Source: Glandiceps talaboti
Lineage: Eukaryota > Hemichordata > Enteropneusta > Spengelidae
Length of the DNA: 62,000 bases
Assembly: GCF_964340395.1 (NCBI RefSeq)
Contig: NC_135552.1
Coordinates: forward strand, 7,378,494 to 7,440,493
Direction of reading: 5' to 3'
Shown here: positions 26,118-43,200 of the stretch, piece by piece
Layout of the letters: every line of letters starts with the position of its first letter
Position numbering within the stretch: position 1 is the stretch's first letter
The notes under the pieces: generated by a model
The model's input: the letters and a program-made list of their open reading frames with translations, nothing else
The model's database searches: none
What the model was told of the DNA's origin: nothing
Program-made: the position numbers and the translations under genes

Positions 26118-26215
26118 CCTCAGTGCGGAAGCCTCCCGGCATTTTGCCCCCCCCCCCCCCAGCCTGTTTCCCCCTGGCCCGTTGCCCCCTCACTTTCCCC
26201 CGGCCTTTTGCCCCC
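26118..26215 (-). repeat. C-rich tandem tract (G-rich on the minus strand)
   Basis: Repeated words of the form tttgccccc and gtttccccc, including a C14-type run near 26147, with a copy at about 42400-42500. The minus strand has at least five separated runs of four or more G, so it could form a G-quadruplex. Confidence 0.8.
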
Positions 26216-27884
26216 CGAAAGTACTTTTAGAAACATTAAGTTTACTTTTACGCGACATATTTTTTCAATTATCTCACCACACATTCTTGAATGTTATAAA
26301 TGATAAATGCCGTAACTTAATAAAGGATAAAATGCTTTTATTCAAAGTAATAAATACTGGAAAATCATGTAAATAATAATCTACGTACAGTCTTTATTGT
26401 TACAGTGACTTATAGTTTTGACGTGACAACAATACATGACAATAGTGATCGCTAAACACAATTAATGTCAGAAATTATTGCAAATTAGAAATGACTCACG
26501 AACAGTCTTAACAAAAATGTGGTATGTGAGGATTGATTACTATTAAAGTTATAAAACCGAGATTTTGAAGGTGCAAGCAAGTAGTTTTAGTGAATGAGGT
26601 AATGTCTACTGAGACTCGTACGAGTATCAGGATGTCACACACTCAATGAGTCACATGTGCTTTGGTTGGAAGAAAATTGTTGACGTGAGTTCGTCAAGGA
26701 GTACCATTATATTTATAGTTTTGTAACGCTTTCACTTACAATTTCTATAACATTCTCGATGTCTTACAGTGTCGTGATGGGAGAATTTGATAAATTCAGG
26801 GAAAAGGTTTTATTACGTGTCTTCAACGAAACACTGAACAGACACCAACTGCGTAGCAACTCATAATACATGAGCACGAATATGGCTTAAAATCATCCAA
26901 AGTCTCCACCCCATGACACACTTATTGTGAGAGACATACACGTTTCTATCTGTTGACAGTGTATCTTCTTTCATCACGTTCCATGGTCCTCCCAAAATAC
27001 TACATTTTCTCCGTGTCTCTAGCAAAGGAGATATACACAATTAAGATGGTAAGGTTAAATCACAGGGGATTGAAATTGGCCATATTTGTTTACAGATAGG
27101 TAGTTTTTGTTTATTGTTTACATTCTTTCTTTACAAAAATAAAAAAAAACCTGAACCTGCTGGGGCATCTGACCTCCTCCCTGTAAAAAAAATAGGATGA
27201 TCCCCATCACTGAATTTGAACCAACTCTCTTATCCGGATGTGTTGGATGTAGAGGAGGTGGAGGTGTATGTGTCCTATTGGTAAAAAATGTATAAATTCC
27301 AAAACAACATGATGAGTAGATTGCACTGAAATTTAATGGGACTACTCTTATGGGTGTTTAGGGTAAGAATCGTTCATGATGCGTGCCAACACCATCGATC
27401 TTTCAAATTCAAAGACACTCACAATTTTGTGTCATATGCTACAGCTAAAATGATGTAGGCTTGGTGTTTCACTCATGGGCCATTACGCTTTTGACACAGA
27501 GCTAGAGATACTTCAAATCTAGACTAACAATAGTAGACACATAAACACAGCAGGATCATTTGCCCAATCACATTGAACACTGATAAGCATTGATATTCTT
27601 TTACAGTGCAGTAAAACAAGCTTCTAATGAAAACATTGCACATGTACTTGACGATTTTAATGGCTTTAATTGTTTATTTTGTAACTGATCATCAACATTT
27701 CAACTTGACTACTTCTACATCCCCACTGTGCACGGCACCTATGTAATTGTTTCTTTTGCATTATAAGTTGTGTGAGGGTGTGTATTAAATGTCATGTTAC
27801 AGGAGTGAAACACCAAGTCCACATCATTTTAGTTGTAATTTAAAATGTGGAGTGATTTTACATATTGTGATTTTCAAAAATTGT
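26216..27884. other. Stretch present in unit 1 but not unit 2
   Basis: No gene is recognised. Unit 2 has only about 160 bp at this place. It contains a lone MITE end at about 27046-27140 and a foldback element at 27441-27836. Confidence 0.6.
27441..27836. mobile_element. ~396-bp foldback element
   Basis: Inverted ends of about 36 bp: acagctaaaatgatgtaggc on the left, and the complement of its near-match ending acatcattttagttgt on the right. It seems to have landed inside the degenerate tandem repeat, because a piece of the repeat (gacactcacaattttgtgtc) lies just left at about 27413. Confidence 0.7.
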
Positions 27885-28440
27885 TATAGATTTTAAGACA
27901 CTCACAAAGTTGTGTCATATCCAGTGTTTTACAGAGTGCTTTTTACATACTGACACTTTCAAAGATTGTTTTTTTAATTCTAAGACACTCACAAAGTTGT
28001 GTCATATCCAGTGTTTTACACAGAGTGCTTTTTACATACGGACACTTTCAAAGATTGTTTTTTAATTCTAAGACACTCACAAAATTGGGTGAAATCCTGA
28101 GTTTAAAAGAGTGGTTTCACATATTAAGAGTTGTGAGCGTGGTTGTACAAATCAACATTTTCAAAAGATTGGTTTTTAAATTCTAAGACTCTTTCAAAAA
28201 TTGTCAAATCCTGAGAGTTTCAAAGTATGATCTTACATATTGAGAGTTCCAAAGAGGTTTTATATAATAAGAGTTTCAAAAGATTAGAATTTTAAGACAC
28301 CGAGGTTGTGTCAAGTCCAGTGGTTTTACATAGTACATATAACACTTTCTAATAGTGGTGTTATGCATATATTGAATGCTAAGACTTTCAAATTGGTTAT
28401 ATATTTAGAGACTTTAAAAGAGTAGTATTTGAGATTTCAA
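27885..28440 (+). repeat. Degenerate ~95-bp tandem repeat, unit 1 copy
   Basis: Four to five decaying copies of a unit with the landmarks taagacactcacaaagttg, atatccagtgttttaca and gacactttcaaagattg. The first copies are nearly identical, the later ones strongly diverged. The homologous array is at 42690-43200 in unit 2. No coding sense. Confidence 0.8.
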
Positions 28441-30603
28441 GAAGTCCTTGGAAATTGTAAGGAAATGTGTGTGTACATATGATGCCATTTTGAATATTTA
28501 ATTATGTCACGTGACTGACCTTTGATCTCATTAACATTTTTTGGTAATTAAGGAACCCTTCCTTTGAATTCCAGGTGTCAACTGGCTAACTATTGAATGA
28601 TAAGTAAATGTATTTTAAATTTGTTTACATGACAAATCCCATGTTCAGCTTTCCATTACTGGAGGAAAGAAATTACAACACCAATAAAATAATTTTCAAA
28701 TTTCGAACTTTTCCAGCTGATTACATATTAAAGTTACATTCATTGTGTACTTTAGATTTTTTCAATTGTATGTATGACAAAAGTTCTTGACTTTAAGCAT
28801 GTGGTAACCCACAAACGTGTTACCCCTTTGGTAAAAATGTGTTTGTTGATTTGCCTAATTTGCATAACATTATTGTAATCATGGGATAGTTTGAACCTAA
28901 GGATTTGTTTTGTAATTTTTTCTTCAATAATGTTCATTTTTTCAGGAGACAGCCCCCAAATTTAAATATTGTGATTAAATTCATGAAAATATTAAAATAC
29001 CCAATTCCTAGGGGAAAATTAAAAAAAAATATTGTTTTAAATGACACTTGAAACTGTCAAATTTAGTTTTTATGATGTTAAAAATGACAAAAATGATACT
29101 TTGTTGCCAAATCTGAAACAGATGTTGACTTACCTATAACTTTGCTGTTAAATAAAATATAATGTTAGAGTTTAAGGAAAATATTTGAATTCATGTTGCC
29201 ATCAAAACTGAAACTTTTCAAAAATGGCTGTTACCAAAAATTACAAATAATTAAGAATTCTCCATATTTCGGATGCAAATTTCTTTATTTTGTGAGGAAT
29301 CTACAGCGGTGAAAATATATATTAAAATATAATAATACAAAAAGAAAAAGTATATTATGTGTGAAGGTAGTTGTCCTTCATTGGGATAACACAAATAAAA
29401 AATGCATTTTTTTCAATTTCACCCGCAAGGCCTCTGGCCTCCCTATGTGTAAGGTACTACCAAGTGTCAAGCCGTTACTAATATTTTCACATTTAGAATA
29501 AGGCCAAAGACATTTAGAATAAGGCCAAAGAAAAAAAGTTGTTTGGTTCAGGTTACCCGACCCCACCTAGTTTTTCACGCCGACCCTAAATCTTTTTTAC
29601 GTATTCGAGAAAAATAATAAAATCGCGAAAATTGTGAAGTCTCACGAGAAATAGCAAGAAATAGTGGATGCGGAAAATGACATCAACTGAAAAAGACTAA
29701 TTTATAAAACTATTCTTCCAATCTGTAATGGCTGTACTAGAAATAAATAACACAGAGACCATTTGGAAAACAATGGAAAACCTGAACTACACACTCACAC
29801 ATGAAAAAAAAATCTACCTACCCCTCCTATTTTAAAATTGAATGTAATCAGAACCACACATTTTTCTTTTTGTCACTTTGCCAGGAAGCTTTTGTCAAGC
29901 TATTATATTAACAAAAAAATCAGCATATCCGTACTCTGAAATGAAGTGATATTATTTACCCCGTCTTTTCTGTATAAAGAGCAGGAGGTATGGATTACAT
30001 CCGTCGTGTTCCAGGTCGTAGGTTATGGGGCATGATGAATGTGTTTACCTGACAATGTGACAGCAAAACACAGGTATTGTAAAGTCACACCACAGTGACG
30101 TCGTGATAACTGAAGCCGAATCCAACCCGTACACGTGTATCAAACGACTCTACTGATACAAGGAAGTTCAAAGGTGTGACCACAGGGTAAGGAGGTGGGT
30201 TTTGTTAGCAAGTTCAATGATACATGTAAATGCGTTACCATGGCAGTTGAAGTGTTTGGTCTTGTAATGGCGATATTATATATAGACCTAGCCTAATGGT
30301 CAGAGTCAGTCACGCACAATTTATTTTGCAGCTGGTAACCACATAAAGTCTTACGTCCTTTCTCATTTGAAAGTACGTTCCCCCAAGGTGATGCCTTAAC
30401 AAACAGCGAACTGTTGACTGTACCCAGTTATCCGACATTGGCAGAATTCATATTGAATCACACTTATTTACCTATTCAATCTTATCTAACCGTTCACGTT
30501 ATACTTTTTTACCTCATGATTGTCAAAAAATGTATTTATAATTTACTATACTTGTCTTCTTGGCAGCAAAAACATTTCACGAACATTTGAGGACATTATT
30601 TAA
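28441..30603. other. No gene recognised; includes a dispersed repeat at 29716-29853
   Basis: AT-rich sequence matched by unit 2 (43200-44460, then 46271-46364) and by 58014-58648. At 29948 unit 1 has what looks like the empty or cleaned site of the 11.6-kb insertion found at 46365-58008 in unit 2 (gtgatatt followed directly by attta). The 30340-30600 portion shows only short chance frames. Confidence 0.6.
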
Positions 30604-32085
30604 GGTATGAGGTGTCAAATTCGAATTACGTCAACGACGCAACTTTCGCAATACCAATATGACCTTACTAGCTACAACAAAGAAGACAATCACCCAGACA
30701 GAAACGGGCGCTCTTGTCAACATTCGAACGCGAAACAAACCCGTGTCTGGAAGTGAAGTGAAGTGAAGTGAAGTGTTATATGTTTTTCGATCGCTGTACG
30801 TACTTTTGAATTGAAGATTTAGGGTGAACGGAAGGTAATTTCGTATGAGTTTCAGAAGTCCTTGCGAAGAAAATTAGCTTCACTACCATGACTTAAAGAG
30901 GAACTGTCTTATAAAATTTAGACTTGTCAACAACCACACTCCCTATATCGCCGGTCAAGCAAACACATTAACGTGCGAAACAGAAAAGTTGGAGTCGGCC
31001 ATATTAAAAAAGATAACACCACGCCCAGTGTCTGACGCTAGAATTACACGAGTTCGCGAACTATTGCACGATTAACCATAACGTCTGAATACATCCAAGA
31101 TATTCTACGTCAGATACCCCAGGTCATAAATGTCTGCTTCTACACAAGTCATCCAAGTTGAGTAATTTTCTCCTTAGTTGCTTTGATTTTGACTGTTCGA
31201 AATGAAACTGACATGACACTTGGAAACTTTAATTGCATTATTCAAAAACAATGACTTGTATGGTATTCACATGAAGTTTACACAGTCACTGACCATAATT
31301 CCACATCGCCATTAAATGAAGTACTTTGTTTTGGTTTTTGCGTTGTTACTATGGTAACCAGATTTGCTATACAGATTGATTCTATGTCGCTTTGAAAGCA
31401 TATCGCTCGATAGGTCAGCAGTGTCACCAGAGCTAGAGGGCGATTGATGGAAGAATGAGCCTGGATCATTGTTAGACATTATTATGACATTAGAATGACC
31501 CTGAATCATTGTTAGATTATTTTTCAGCTGTCTCGCTAACTATAGTATGTCACTAGTCACACTAACTCTATTGAATGCTTACGTATCGTAAAGCCTACAG
31601 TTCAAATTGCAACAAATCATACAAGTTGTATAAAAACTATCTACATTGTCTCCCCATAAAAGAAGTATCCATGGTAACATTAATAAGATTTCAATGAGGG
31701 GTTCTACCCAAAATCAATAAATACATCTAGTTGTATAATTATGAAGAGGCATTGGTACATTATACATATGTGCAAAGTTAAACAAGCTCGTTTTAATTTT
31801 TGTCAATATTCAACAATATTTCATAAAAAATTCTGTCAAAAATGTCTAAATTTAGATGGGGTGTGGGGTTACAATTTCAATTCTAGAATTTAAACGGACG
31901 TGGTGACCCACTATTATTTTGTCATTGATAAATAGCTGGAATAATACATTGTACACATACAGTATGTATATGAAATAATCTAACACGGACTTTTATCCTT
32001 TTTTGCAGTTTTCTTACATTTTTCTTTAAAAATCGTAAAGCAGCTGGGGATAAAATAACAGCATTTTATGACATAATGAATATTT
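30604..32085 (+). mobile_element. Truncated copy of the TTAA-flanked DNA element (unit 1)
   Basis: Begins ggtatgaggtgtcaaattcg immediately after TTAA (30600-30603). It then matches, in the opposite orientation, the complete element at 48592-52432 and, in the same orientation, 58649-60640. The far terminus is missing; homology stops near 32085. A short (gaagt)n run lies at about 30753-30775. A 148-bp subsegment (31588-31735) also occurs at 36185-36435 and 50120-50345. Confidence 0.85.
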
Positions 32086-32689
32086 TGATTTCCAAAAATT
32101 TCAAAATATCGGTGACCATTCATCTTTGTTGATGCTTGAATCACCTCTGTATTGACATAAATTTGCTTATGACAAATAAGCTTATTGGTTTCAGTTCTGT
32201 CACATATAAGGAAGAAGGAAGAAGAAAGTGTTTTGGTTTGGTTTGACAAGTGCATATACTGCATACCGACTTCAGAAATGTTGTATCGGATTACAGACAA
32301 TGTGTGCCACTTCAAATTAACGATTCAACTCTCAAAATTATCACAATCAGTGTTTACCTTAAAACACTCCAAATATTCGGTATGGTGGTTACTGTGTTTG
32401 CCCAATTTAACATTGAAAGTACTCTAAGATAATACATCAATCCTGATCCAAAACTTGAGTGGGATGTGGACTGTCATAGAATCGTATCGTACATTGTTGT
32501 CGCAACGTAACAATAACCGTATTAGTCGTTATTTTTGTACTTTTCATTTCTTATAATTGTCTGTCAGAAATTATATTATACCAGTATATTGATGGCGCAA
32601 ATCGAGAGATCTGATTGGTCTAGACATCGAACTAGGACATCTAAAATGAGCGATAATGCACGGCTGGCACGCGTCCAAATTTTGCGTTG
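32086..32689. other. End of unit 1, no gene
   Basis: Shared with about 60640-61217, where a piece of 32180-32410 is inverted relative to this copy (60715-60950). That shows a local inversion between units. No gene recognised. Confidence 0.5.
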
Positions 32690-33029
32690 ATATATTGATG
32701 TGATAAATTTATAAAAGTGACTTCTAACTGAGGACATGGAAACGATGACGGCAGCTATGAACAAAGTCACAGTCAGCCCAGTAAACAGGCTACGACCTGA
32801 AAGTGGCCCCTATGGGGATGGGGTCCAGTTATTTTGTAGCACTGTTGCAGTGACCACAGCACGTCACCAAAATGTATGTTTCTGAATGAAAGAGATAACT
32901 AATCAGTTTCAAGAATACTGGGCCAGTATTTAACTATTTCGTGCACTTGGTTTTCCCAAGGTCATCATTATCTGAATATTGATCTTTGGATTAATGATTA
33001 GCTGTGATTTACCGATCGAGTGACGCGGT

Positions 33030-33115
33030 TGTAAAGTTTAGTAAACCTTGAACTAAGCATCGTCGTAAAACGATTCGCCTCTTTACGCAGTGTCACGTTG
33101 CAGAACTGTGTCAAG
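33030..33115 (+). promoter_or_regulatory. Candidate 5' untranslated exon of sulfotransferase B
   Basis: Equivalent to 20820-20910, ending at the donor-like AAG then GTAAAA at 33115/33116. In this copy it is separated from the first coding exon by the 3.7-kb insert. Confidence 0.3.
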
Positions 33116-34080
33116 GTAAAAAAATATGTTCTATGGAATCGGAAGAGGGTGGGGTGGCTACCGAAAAACGTAGTGTTCATTTACAAATTGCAAATACAAA
33201 ATGAAACAATTTACCAATTATGAAGAAAATAAATTTGACGTTAAATTTTATTGTGAATTTATTTATTTATCTATTTTGGTTGGGGGAGGTTAGCCTTTTT
33301 AAGCTTCAGGATTTACTGTAACAGTAAATGCTAGTTCTGAGTGCAAACTCAGGAAAGATAAGAAGCTTGAACACAAAAAATCAACGCTCAAATATTACAT
33401 TTAAACAGACGGGCTTGCAATTGACCATATTTGTTTAGAGATATTCGTTTTTTGTTTACTGTTTACTTTTTTTGTAAATAATTGTTTTTTGTTTGGTGGT
33501 CTCTCTCACATACCAGGACACGGCGTCAACCGTAGGCATGCCTGTCTTAAATTGCAAGGAGATTAACACAGAACACTTTCGACATTTTATTACTGGAATC
33601 AATTCATTCTACATGCCAACAGAGCTACGCTGATGTGCGATACTGCTTACATTTCACAGTACAAAGAACTAGGGCATCGTATTCACATCCCATTTACAAT
33701 GTACTTATTCGCTAAGGGGCCGGTCAGTTTCTCCAGTATGTGGACATATAAGTTTCAGTGAACATTTTACGCATTGTATAGTTTCTCCGGTATAGAATGG
33801 AGTAAAATGGGGGCAATACCGAATCCAGTTTAAAGGCCCATTTTGAAAACGTATTAAAATTTAGGTGTGAAAAATAGTTGTCTGACAAAGCTATAAAAAA
33901 CGTTGTCCAAGAACACAAGAATAATATCGTTGTGTAATCCTCATGACGTCACTGATAGATGCTCTGGATATAATGATAAAGATAAGCCTAATGCGAGAAC
34001 TTTGGGTTGAAATCTTGGCCTTTAATAAAACAATAGATTGTCTTTAAATCTTCTTTTTTTCACTCTAAAAATGATCATTG

Positions 34081-34148
<68 letters not shown>

Positions 34149-34149
34149 T
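34081..34149 (+). repeat. (TAA)n microsatellite, left edge of 3.7-kb insert
   Basis: Replaces the short AT stretch at about 21476-21512 of unit 1. A second (TAA)n at 37698-37767 marks the other edge, so the whole 3.7 kb lies between two microsatellites of the same motif. Confidence 0.9.
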
Positions 34150-34195
34150 AAATAATAGTACATGATAATAATAATAATAGTAATAATCGGGTTTA

Positions 34196-34790
34196 CTATA
34201 ATATTAACCACCCTACATGGGGTAGTTTTGTATGCTGAGTTCAAAAAAGGGGGTCATTTTATGAACATCTGTTGCCATGGTAACCAAAATCACCATAATA
34301 TGTTAATCATTTTTCCAAAAATTGACATAAAACATTGAAAAAAAAGATAATACAGTGAAAAAATGTCCTTGTATTAGACATGTATGAGTTAGTGCTACCT
34401 GGTGTAACATAAATTGTATAAAATTGGATAGCTGTTTCCATGGAAACATATGGTAGAGTAAAAAATGTTGTGTTGGTTAAACACCTACATATCAGGAAAA
34501 TAACATGATAAACCTAATTATAACATAGTTTATTAGCATATTGACCACCCTATCTTGAGTAGTTTGTTATGCCGAGTTCAAAAATAGATATCATTTTAGG
34601 AACATATGTTGCCATGGTAACCTAAATCACCATATTATGCATTATTAAGCAAAATTTATGTAAAATTCGAAGAAAAATTTTTTTACAAACAAAATCCTTA
34701 CTTTTGGCATACATGCACTAATGCTATCCATTGTAAGACAGATTATCTAAAATTGGAGAGTGGCTTCCATGGAAACATAAAATACGCTTA
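34196..34790 (+). repeat. Dimeric ~336-bp repeat, copy 2
   Basis: Inverted copy of 17465-18032, again two monomers with the gttgccatggtaacc landmark at 34271 and 34608. It lies inside the insert of unit 2. Confidence 0.8.
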
Positions 34791-37695
34791 CTTTACAAAT
34801 GCCATGTTTTAGTACAAAAATTACATCTGACATACACCTACAAACGAATGGGTTTGCTATTAAAATACCAAATATTTTGTTACTCCAAGTCCTAATAAAA
34901 TATGCAACTAGTCACAAACTGAGTGGTTGTAAAAGCTTAACATGTATGTCAGAAGATCTGTGCCGATTACAAGGTCTAATTACGATCCCAATTTTTTGAA
35001 GAGCCGGCCGGGCCAACTACACTACAACATGTCACGCGCAAGGAGGGTGCTACCATATGTCACGTGAACATAAACAAACCGGTGTGCGGGAATGTGAAGA
35101 AAATTGCAGGCCTTCGCTAGTTTTCTGTTAAATATTAAATGTATACACTGGCAACTGTTTGCAATAATGACAACATAACACAGCAATAAAGATATACTGT
35201 GTGAAATTACGATTTAATACAAATTACTCAGCTTTTAAATACAACCCCATCTTGACATATTCTTGTCCTTTTCAGTAACTGTTGTGCTGACATTTACAAA
35301 CATGAACATGTATGTTAACGAAGTCATCAGCTCTACATACCTTTTGCTAAGAACAAAATTCAACTTTCCTTTCTTGGCAGTGTAAATCATATACATATAT
35401 GCATACGTAGTACATAGTCTTCAGTTGAATATATGACATAATCATGGGTAAGCAATTAATGTAACGACGTAGGTCCGGTTTGACAAGACATTGACACCCG
35501 ATACCAAAACATCCAAAGTTGCGTTCAAGGAAACCGTTAGTTGCTTCATGATTAAACACTGTCCGTTTACACAGAGGTTATTTCCACGCAAATATATAGC
35601 CGTCACAAAATAATTGAATATTAGGTATCCTGTGCAACTCTGTAGGGTTGCACTCGTGCTGTATATGCTGCTGTTCGAAGCATACGACATGCAGTCCGAC
35701 ATAAACTCACGAGCAAATTCAAATATGGCCGGTCAGTCTTATCACAGTATCGTGTAGTCTTCAGGAAACGTCCACAATAACAATAAGCAAACATCAGTAA
35801 GCGTCTAAAAAAATAAACCACACTTGGTAGATTTTTTTAGTGTATGTTCGTTGAATTTAGCAGTCAGTATCGCCAAAGGAGTCATCACAATACAGATTTT
35901 GAGTGAAATTTTGTTGTGGATTTCTCTCATTGATCCACATAATACTGTGGTCTGATTGTTGCATGATGGGAAAATTTGGACCGGCCGATGAGGGCAGCAT
36001 TCGAATGACAAACTCCAGACGAAATGAAATACCCTGCCAATTAAATGTAAAATTACTGAATTCATAGTCATGTGTTTCAGTGGATGTATTCAATCACAAA
36101 TACGATTATTTTCCATCTGTCAGGCCAACTGTACAAGTATAAAGTTGAAGTCAGTGTCTTGTGATCATGTATCGTGTAACCCAAATATTCAAATTGCAAC
36201 AATGTTACATGTATATACAAGTTGTATAAAAATTACCTACATTGTCTCCCCATGAAAAAAGTATCCATGGTAACATTTCTACACGGTTCAGTGAGGTGGG
36301 TCTATTTCTTTTTTTGTACCCCAAATCAACATTGTCTAGCTTTGGGCCGGGTTCGTACGTGCAGTGATTGCTGCAGTTCCAAAATGCCTCTAGCTAGAGG
36401 TGCTGGAAGGTTCAGTGGATGAACAGGTACTTGTGGTAGCATATTAATGAGTTCTATTTGATGAGTAGTTCGTTCCTGGTTTTTAAAAAATTATATTTAC
36501 ATCTCTCTGAACGTCTAAAATACACTTTTTTTCAGAAGTAATATTTGAAAAGATTAACATAAAAAAGGAGACGTCCGTTCAAACCAAGTCACCCTACACC
36601 ATGTACCAAACACTAAAACAGTAAGTTCATCATGTCGCCCTAGTACTAGTAGTACGGACATAGCACGGATCGTTAATGTGAGAATCAGATGTGTGGTTAT
36701 ATGACTCGTATGATGTGCGTCCTGTTTCGAGGTCAAAATGGTGCATGCTAATCCCGTTGAATGCAGAAGTGAGCAAAATGTAAGCTAAACAATCAAATTT
36801 GTCAATAAAAAGTATCCATAGGGAAAGTACTGTCCTCTATTGAATATGGAGTTTCTGTGGTGTAGAAAATATCGTTTTTTCTCATATTTTGCATTGCTAG
36901 GAAACGTGTCCTCCCCGCTTGTGCTGTTAGTTACAAGTCGCTTACAGTGGTAATCTTGCAGGGGGTCAGTTCAGTGGCCATGGAAAGTACGAGTGCATGC
37001 ACAGATTTCTTGGTGCACGACACCATCGCCGAGTTAGCATCTTATCCTTCCTTGAGAAAAGTATAAACGCCAGACTCTCAAAATTACGGCCAGACTTTTA
37101 ATAAAACTGAAGGTGTTTTTGCCAATAAATGACAGCTTGATTTTAGAGGGACGAAAATAACTCTTTCGTTTTGGTTTTGGAAAAGAGATGAACACGTATT
37201 TTAATTGATGAAAATGAAGTATATCTATGTGTTATTATGGTGAGAATGTTTATATTTTCTTGCTCTATTGTTGTACACTAACTTTTGACAATCGCTTTAG
37301 TCATATACATCCGAAGAGCTTACTTTTGTCCAACCCTATGTAGACAATAGATGAACCATTGTACAACTATGCGCATAACTTTGCGCAGTGGATTTGTCAA
37401 GCGTCTGGACAAACTCAGGTCAGGCACCAGCCCCCCCCCCCACACACACACACAAACAAACACACACACACACACACACTCACATACTTTTTTAAAAATA
37501 TTTCATGTTTTCTGTTTATTATTCATTTTGAGCTTTTGAGCTTTATAAAGGAAAAATGTCCACATCTTATGATCCCTTTAAAATAAATATATTCTATAAG
37601 CTCACACGGATATATTTTATTGAAAGCACCATTCCTCTAAAAAAAAAATTGTGCAGACATTTTTATTATTATGTACTATTAAAACCCCTTAACTT

Positions 37696-37697
<2 letters not shown>
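34791..37697. other. Rest of the 3.7-kb insert; no gene recognised
   Basis: Several short overlapping minus-strand frames at 35347-35821 have no family signature. A dispersed segment at 36185-36435 matches 31588-31735 and, reversed, 50120-50345. A C11 then (CA)n tract lies at about 37428-37490. Otherwise nothing is supported. Confidence 0.5.
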
Positions 37698-37757
<60 letters not shown>

Positions 37758-37767
37758 TAATAATAAC
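37698..37767 (+). repeat. (TAA)n microsatellite, right edge of 3.7-kb insert
   Basis: Ends only about 50 bp before the acceptor of the first coding exon of sulfotransferase B (AG at 37814-37815). Confidence 0.9.
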
Positions 37768-37822
37768 AATCTTTCACTAAATATGATATTGACCCAGACC
37801 GTTTTTTCCTCTCAGGTTTACG

Positions 37823-42045
<4,223 letters not shown>

Positions 42046-42399
42046 GATACTTTACAATACAAAATTTTATGAAAACGACAGTATTTGAAATGACAGATTT
42101 TACAGACGCTTTCATCGATTGAGATTCGTTGGCGAATTTTGGTCATTTTAATTTTTAACTCATTATGAACCTTCATGGTATGTTCCATCATTTGGTTGAA
42201 ATATTTTTTGAAAGTCGTTCTTTATTTTTTCCACCAACAAAGAGGAAGAAAATGACATGAACGCTAACGCGATGTGTGCTTTATATGCTTTTATTCCCGA
42301 ATGCTTATGTACAAGTATTTGCATACGTAAAGACGGTTGATAGGTACGTTGATAACAGAAGAGGGTCTTTTACGTATGCAAATGCGACATAGTAGGCCT

Positions 42400-42500
42400 C
42401 AGTGCGGAAGCCTCCCGGTATTTTGCCCCCCCCCCCCCCCGCCCGCCTGTTTCCCCCTGGCCCGTTGCCCCCTCACTTTCCCCTGGCCTTTTGCCCCCCG
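42400..42500 (-). repeat. C-rich tandem tract, unit 2 copy
   Basis: Counterpart of 26118-26215, with C14-type and several C5-C6 runs. Confidence 0.8.
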
Positions 42501-42689
42501 AAAGTACTTTTAGAAACAATAACAAACTTTTCACACTTTTTGCATCTTTTTGCAATGTATTGAGTTATGAACACGGACTTGGTATATGTTATTTCACATT
42601 ATTTCTTCAAGTAGAAAAACATAGTGAAGCTGTTTTATCAAATAAAAATCCAAAATAAATACCAAATTCTCATCCATATGGCCACTTTA

Positions 42690-43200
42690 AAATGTGCTTT
42701 TTACATACTAACACTTTCAAAGATTGTTTTTTAATTTTAAGACACTCACAAAGTTGTGTCATATCCAATGTTTTACACAGAGTGCTTTTTACATACTGAC
42801 ACTTTCAAAGATTGTTTTTTAATTCTAAGACACTCACAAAGTTGGGTGAAATCCTGAGAGTTCAAAAGAGTGGTTTCACATATTAAGAGTTTTGAGCCTG
42901 GTTTTACAAATCAACATTTTCAAAAAATTGGTTTTAAATTCTAAGACTCTTTCAAAAATCCTGAGAGTTTCAAAGTATGATCTTACATATTGAGAGTTCC
43001 AAAGTGATTTTATATAAGAAGAGTTTCATAAGATTAGAATTTTAAGACACTGAGGTTGTGTCAAGTCCAGTGGTTTTACATATTACACATAACACTTTCA
43101 AATAGTGGTGTTATGCATATATTGAATGCTAAGACTTTCAAATTGGTTATATATTTAGAGACTTTAAAAGAGTAGTATTTGAGATTTCAAGAAGTCATTG
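42690..43200 (+). repeat. Degenerate ~95-bp tandem repeat, unit 2 copy
   Basis: Counterpart of 27885-28440, with fewer intact copies at its left edge. Confidence 0.75.

Noticed and set aside
35347-35821. Three overlapping minus-strand frames that look fairly protein-like
   Set aside because: All three frames are open in the same interval and none has a motif, promoter or partner exon.
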